A DNA stretch of 64,000 nt from Chryseobacterium potabilaquae. GTDB taxonomy: Bacteria > Bacteroidota > Bacteroidia > Flavobacteriales > Weeksellaceae. The stretch spans positions 62,001 through 126,000 of the forward strand of contig NZ_CACVBR010000006.1 in NCBI RefSeq assembly GCF_902728265.1, in the 5' to 3' direction. Made by a program: the position numbers and the translations under genes. Below are positions 61,632-64,000 of the stretch, piece after piece. Position 1 is the first letter of the stretch. Each line of letters begins with the position of its first letter. The notes under the pieces were generated by a model. The model had not been told where the DNA came from, made no database searches, and was given only the letters and a program-made list of their open reading frames with translations.

Positions 61632-62735
61632 ATGAAATATTATATTATTGCAGGTGAAGCCTCTGGTGACTTACATGGAAGTAATTTGATGAAAGCCTTA
61701 AGAAAAAAAGATCCTAATGCAGAATTTAGGTTCTGGGGAGGTGATTTAATGAGTCAGCAAGGAGGTGTTTTAGTAAAGCATTATCGAGATCTCGCTTTTA
61801 TGGGATTTTTGGAGGTTGCTATGAACTTGAGGACGATACTTAATAATATTAAATTTTGTAAGCAGGATATAAAAAAATATAGACCAGATATCTTAATCCT
61901 AGTTGATTATCCCGGTTTTAACTTAAGAATTGCAAAGTTTGCAAAAGAGCTAGGAATTAAGGTGATATATTATATTTCGCCTCAACTTTGGGCATGGAAA
62001 GAAGGCCGGGTAGAAATTATTAAAAAATACGTAGATGAGATGATGGTCATTCTTCCATTTGAAGAAGAGTTTTATATAAAACATGGTGTTCATTCTCATT
62101 TTGTGGGACATCCTTTATTGGATGCTATTTCAAATTTACCAGAGATCTCAAGTAAAGAGTTTAAAGCTAAGAATGGCCTAAATGATAAAGAAATTATAGC
62201 ATTATTACCGGGATCTAGAAAACAAGAGGTTGATAAAATGTTGGCTATAATGCTTTCTGTGAGATCTTATTTTAAAGAATATCAATTTGTTATTGCAGGT
62301 GCGCCTAGCCTTCCTAAAGAATTTTATGAAAAGTATGTGGATGAAAACGTGCATTTTGTTTCGAATAGAACTTACGATTTGTTAAGGTGCTCAAAGGCAG
62401 CTTTGGTTACATCTGGAACCGCGACTTTAGAAACTGCATTGTTGAACATTCCGGAGGTGGTTTGCTATAAAGGCAGTACAATTTCATATGCTATTGCCAA
62501 AAGATTGGTTAAGAATATCAATTATATTTCTTTAGTTAATCTCATTATGGATAGGGAGGTTGTTAAAGAATTAATTCAAGATGATTTAAATACAAAAAAT
62601 CTGGTAGAAGAACTTAAGGGAATTTTGGAAGGAGATAAAAGAGATCAAGTTCTAAAAGATTATGAACTTTTAAGAGAAAAGTTAGGAGGTGAAGGAGCAA
62701 GTGAAAATGCAGCAAAATTGATATTTGAATCTTAA
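61632..62735 (+). CDS. lpxB: lipid-A-disaccharide synthase
   Basis: LpxB joins UDP-diacylglucosamine and lipid X in lipid A synthesis at the inner membrane. The 367 residues start MKYYIIAGEASGDLHGSNL, with FWGGDLMSQQGG, the core YYISPQLWAWKEGRVEIIKK, HFVGHPLLDAI, LLPGSRKQEV and TSGTATLETALLNIPEVVCYK. All family blocks are present and the length is normal. The open frame extends 28 codons upstream to 61548, but that part has no LpxB similarity. It is followed by comEC on the same strand. Confidence 0.95.
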   Translation: MKYYIIAGEASGDLHGSNLMKALRKKDPNAEFRFWGGDLMSQQGGVLVKHYRDLAFMGFLEVAMNLRTILNNIKFCKQDIKKYRPDILILVDYPGFNLRIAKFAKELGIKVIYYISPQLWAWKEGRVEIIKKYVDEMMVILPFEEEFYIKHGVHSHFVGHPLLDAISNLPEISSKEFKAKNGLNDKEIIALLPGSRKQEVDKMLAIMLSVRSYFKEYQFVIAGAPSLPKEFYEKYVDENVHFVSNRTYDLLRCSKAALVTSGTATLETALLNIPEVVCYKGSTISYAIAKRLVKNINYISLVNLIMDREVVKELIQDDLNTKNLVEELKGILEGDKRDQVLKDYELLREKLGGEGASENAAKLIFES

Positions 62736-62908
62736 TTGCGGAAAGTATATTGTAAACAGGCTTAAAATATAGAATTAATGATATAAATCGTAGAATTTTT
62801 TTCTGCGATTTTCTAATTATAGCCTTAAAGTCCCTTAATTTTTCAAAATTTTAAATTTTTGATAATACTTTAATATTGGATTAACTATTTTGGTCGATAA
62901 AATCATAG

Positions 62909-64000
62909 TTGAGTAAACAACCACTTCTTATTCTTGTCATTTGTTTCATCTTGGGAATTTTCTGTCAGGATATATTTTTCTTTCAAGAAAATGTAATGTA
63001 CTTAATTGTTTTAGGGTATATTGTTGTTTTGATTTTTACCTTCTTCAAATCTTTTATGATCTATAAACTAATGCCATACTTGCTTGGTATAATGTTTTTG
63101 GGGATAGGTATTATTTTTCATTTCCTGAATACGGTTTCATTCGAAAACCATCCTATTTCTAAAAATGAAACCATTGTTTTTACCATTTCAAAAAAATTAA
63201 ATTCAAACAACCAATTCAAAAAATATGAAATTGTTGCACAGACTGTAGCTACTAATTTTAAGGCCGTATTTTATGTGCCGAAAGAAAAAAAAGAATTAGA
63301 CTTTAATCATATTTACAAGGCCAATGTATATGTTGCATTATTAAATCCTCCTCAATATGATTTTCAATTTGATTACAGCCAATATTTGAAAAGGAAAGGA
63401 ATTGATTATCAGTGTTATTTTTCTGGAAATTTGTTAGAAAGCACTAAGGAGTCTTTTTATTTGAATGAAAAAATTCGTCAAAAAAGATGGGAGCTATTAC
63501 AGACTATGGACAAACTGAAGATGTCTTCTCAAAGCCGAGAGTTTTTAAAAGGAATTATTTTAGCCGATAGAACAGAAATGGACTATCAAACAATGGAAGA
63601 CTTTAATAAAACAGGGTTAATTCATTTATTGGCTATTTCAGGGACACATATAGCTGTTATTTTTGGACTTTTTTATTTTATCTCCACTCGATATTCTCCT
63701 GTGAGATTCAAAAAGTACGGGGTTATTGGAAGCGTTATCTTGATTTGGATATTTGCTGCTTTTATTGGGTTTGGTAATTCTGTTTTGCGATCTTGTATTA
63801 TGCTAACAGTTTATTTTATGTATGTTTTGTTGGAAAGGAAGCCGGACGTTTTACATTCAATGGCTTTAGCGAGTTTTATTATTTTGATTTCGGATACACA
63901 ACAAATATTTGATGTTGGTTTTCAATTGAGTTTTCTTGCAGTATTGGGAATTTATTGGCTAAATCAGCCTATTTTAAAATGTTTTCCAAGACAAGATAAT
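62909..64000 (+). CDS. comEC: ComEC/Rec2-type DNA uptake channel, N-terminal part
   Basis: The frame runs from TTG 62909 (just after an in-frame TAG) to the window edge, giving 364 residues of a longer protein. N-terminal helices (LLILVICFILGIFCQ, YIVVLIFTFF, LLGIMFLGIGIIFHFL) precede the DUF4131 domain. The Competence core starts LKGIILADRTEMDYQTMEDF and GLIHLLAISGTHIAVIFGLFYF, which is the family signature, with FVGFxxS-like FIGFGNSVLRSCIM after it. ComEC takes single-stranded DNA across the inner membrane. Start codon uncertain; the metallo-hydrolase end is outside the window. Confidence 0.88.
   Translation, partial: MSKQPLLILVICFILGIFCQDIFFFQENVMYLIVLGYIVVLIFTFFKSFMIYKLMPYLLGIMFLGIGIIFHFLNTVSFENHPISKNETIVFTISKKLNSNNQFKKYEIVAQTVATNFKAVFYVPKEKKELDFNHIYKANVYVALLNPPQYDFQFDYSQYLKRKGIDYQCYFSGNLLESTKESFYLNEKIRQKRWELLQTMDKLKMSSQSREFLKGIILADRTEMDYQTMEDFNKTGLIHLLAISGTHIAVIFGLFYFISTRYSPVRFKKYGVIGSVILIWIFAAFIGFGNSVLRSCIMLTVYFMYVLLERKPDVLHSMALASFIILISDTQQIFDVGFQLSFLAVLGIYWLNQPILKCFPRQDN

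Overview
The window looks like chromosomal DNA of a flavobacterium of the Weeksellaceae, close to Chryseobacterium or Elizabethkingia. I infer this from very AT-rich DNA, promoters with the Bacteroidetes -7 box TAnnTTTG, few Shine-Dalgarno sites, proteins with type IX secretion (T9SS) sorting domains, a bacillithiol gene, and Bacteroidetes-only families such as DUF3276, DUF2480 and a long NusB. No species is claimed and no database was searched.

Layout. 1-9 kb is housekeeping: YceD (partial), PdxA, RibE, a histidine kinase, TrmN6, FtsE, ribosomal protein L34, NrnA, a patatin, an alpha/beta hydrolase and a lipoprotein. 9-24 kb is accessory. It holds three complete secreted T9SS type A paralogs (9.2, 22.1 and 23.4 kb), a fourth with its 5' end missing (20.8 kb), a fifth with its interior deleted (21.7 kb), and an 888-residue lectin-like T9SS type B protein. 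Between the first paralog and the rest lies an eight-gene minus-strand cluster, 10.1-16.9 kb. 24-35 kb has DsbD, TilS, an OmpA lipoprotein, an O-methyltransferase, an NlpC/P60 hydrolase, WaaA and a small surface-glycan group. 35-46 kb has LeuS, an ExbB-ExbD-ExbD-TonB operon with a PstS-like lipoprotein and a TPR protein, BshB1 and tRNA-His. 46-64 kb has an ABC exporter, NusB, YajC, a Ku/LigD repair locus, AspS, a MATE pump, GT-C and DUF proteins, LpxB and the start of ComEC.

The best candidate for an undescribed system is the cluster at 10.1-16.9 kb. In transcription order it encodes a single-domain Clp-type AAA+ ATPase, a TrpRS-like protein, a radical SAM enzyme with an N-terminal PqqD-like peptide-binding domain, two tandem 66-residue peptides, a second TrpRS-like protein, a GNAT acetyltransferase and an MFS transporter. 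The two peptides differ at 22 nucleotides but at only one amino acid, so their sequence is strongly constrained. Both TrpRS-like proteins keep the whole TrpRS outline but replace KMSKS with a shared different motif. I infer a ribosomally made, post-translationally modified peptide (RiPP) or scaffold-peptide pathway that uses an aminoacyl-tRNA-synthetase fold.

Other notable points: ligD is split in two frames at a run of nine A; ku begins inside a strong hairpin; the leuS and aspS leaders share degenerate 7-bp repeats; and LeuS has a long segment before KMSKS.
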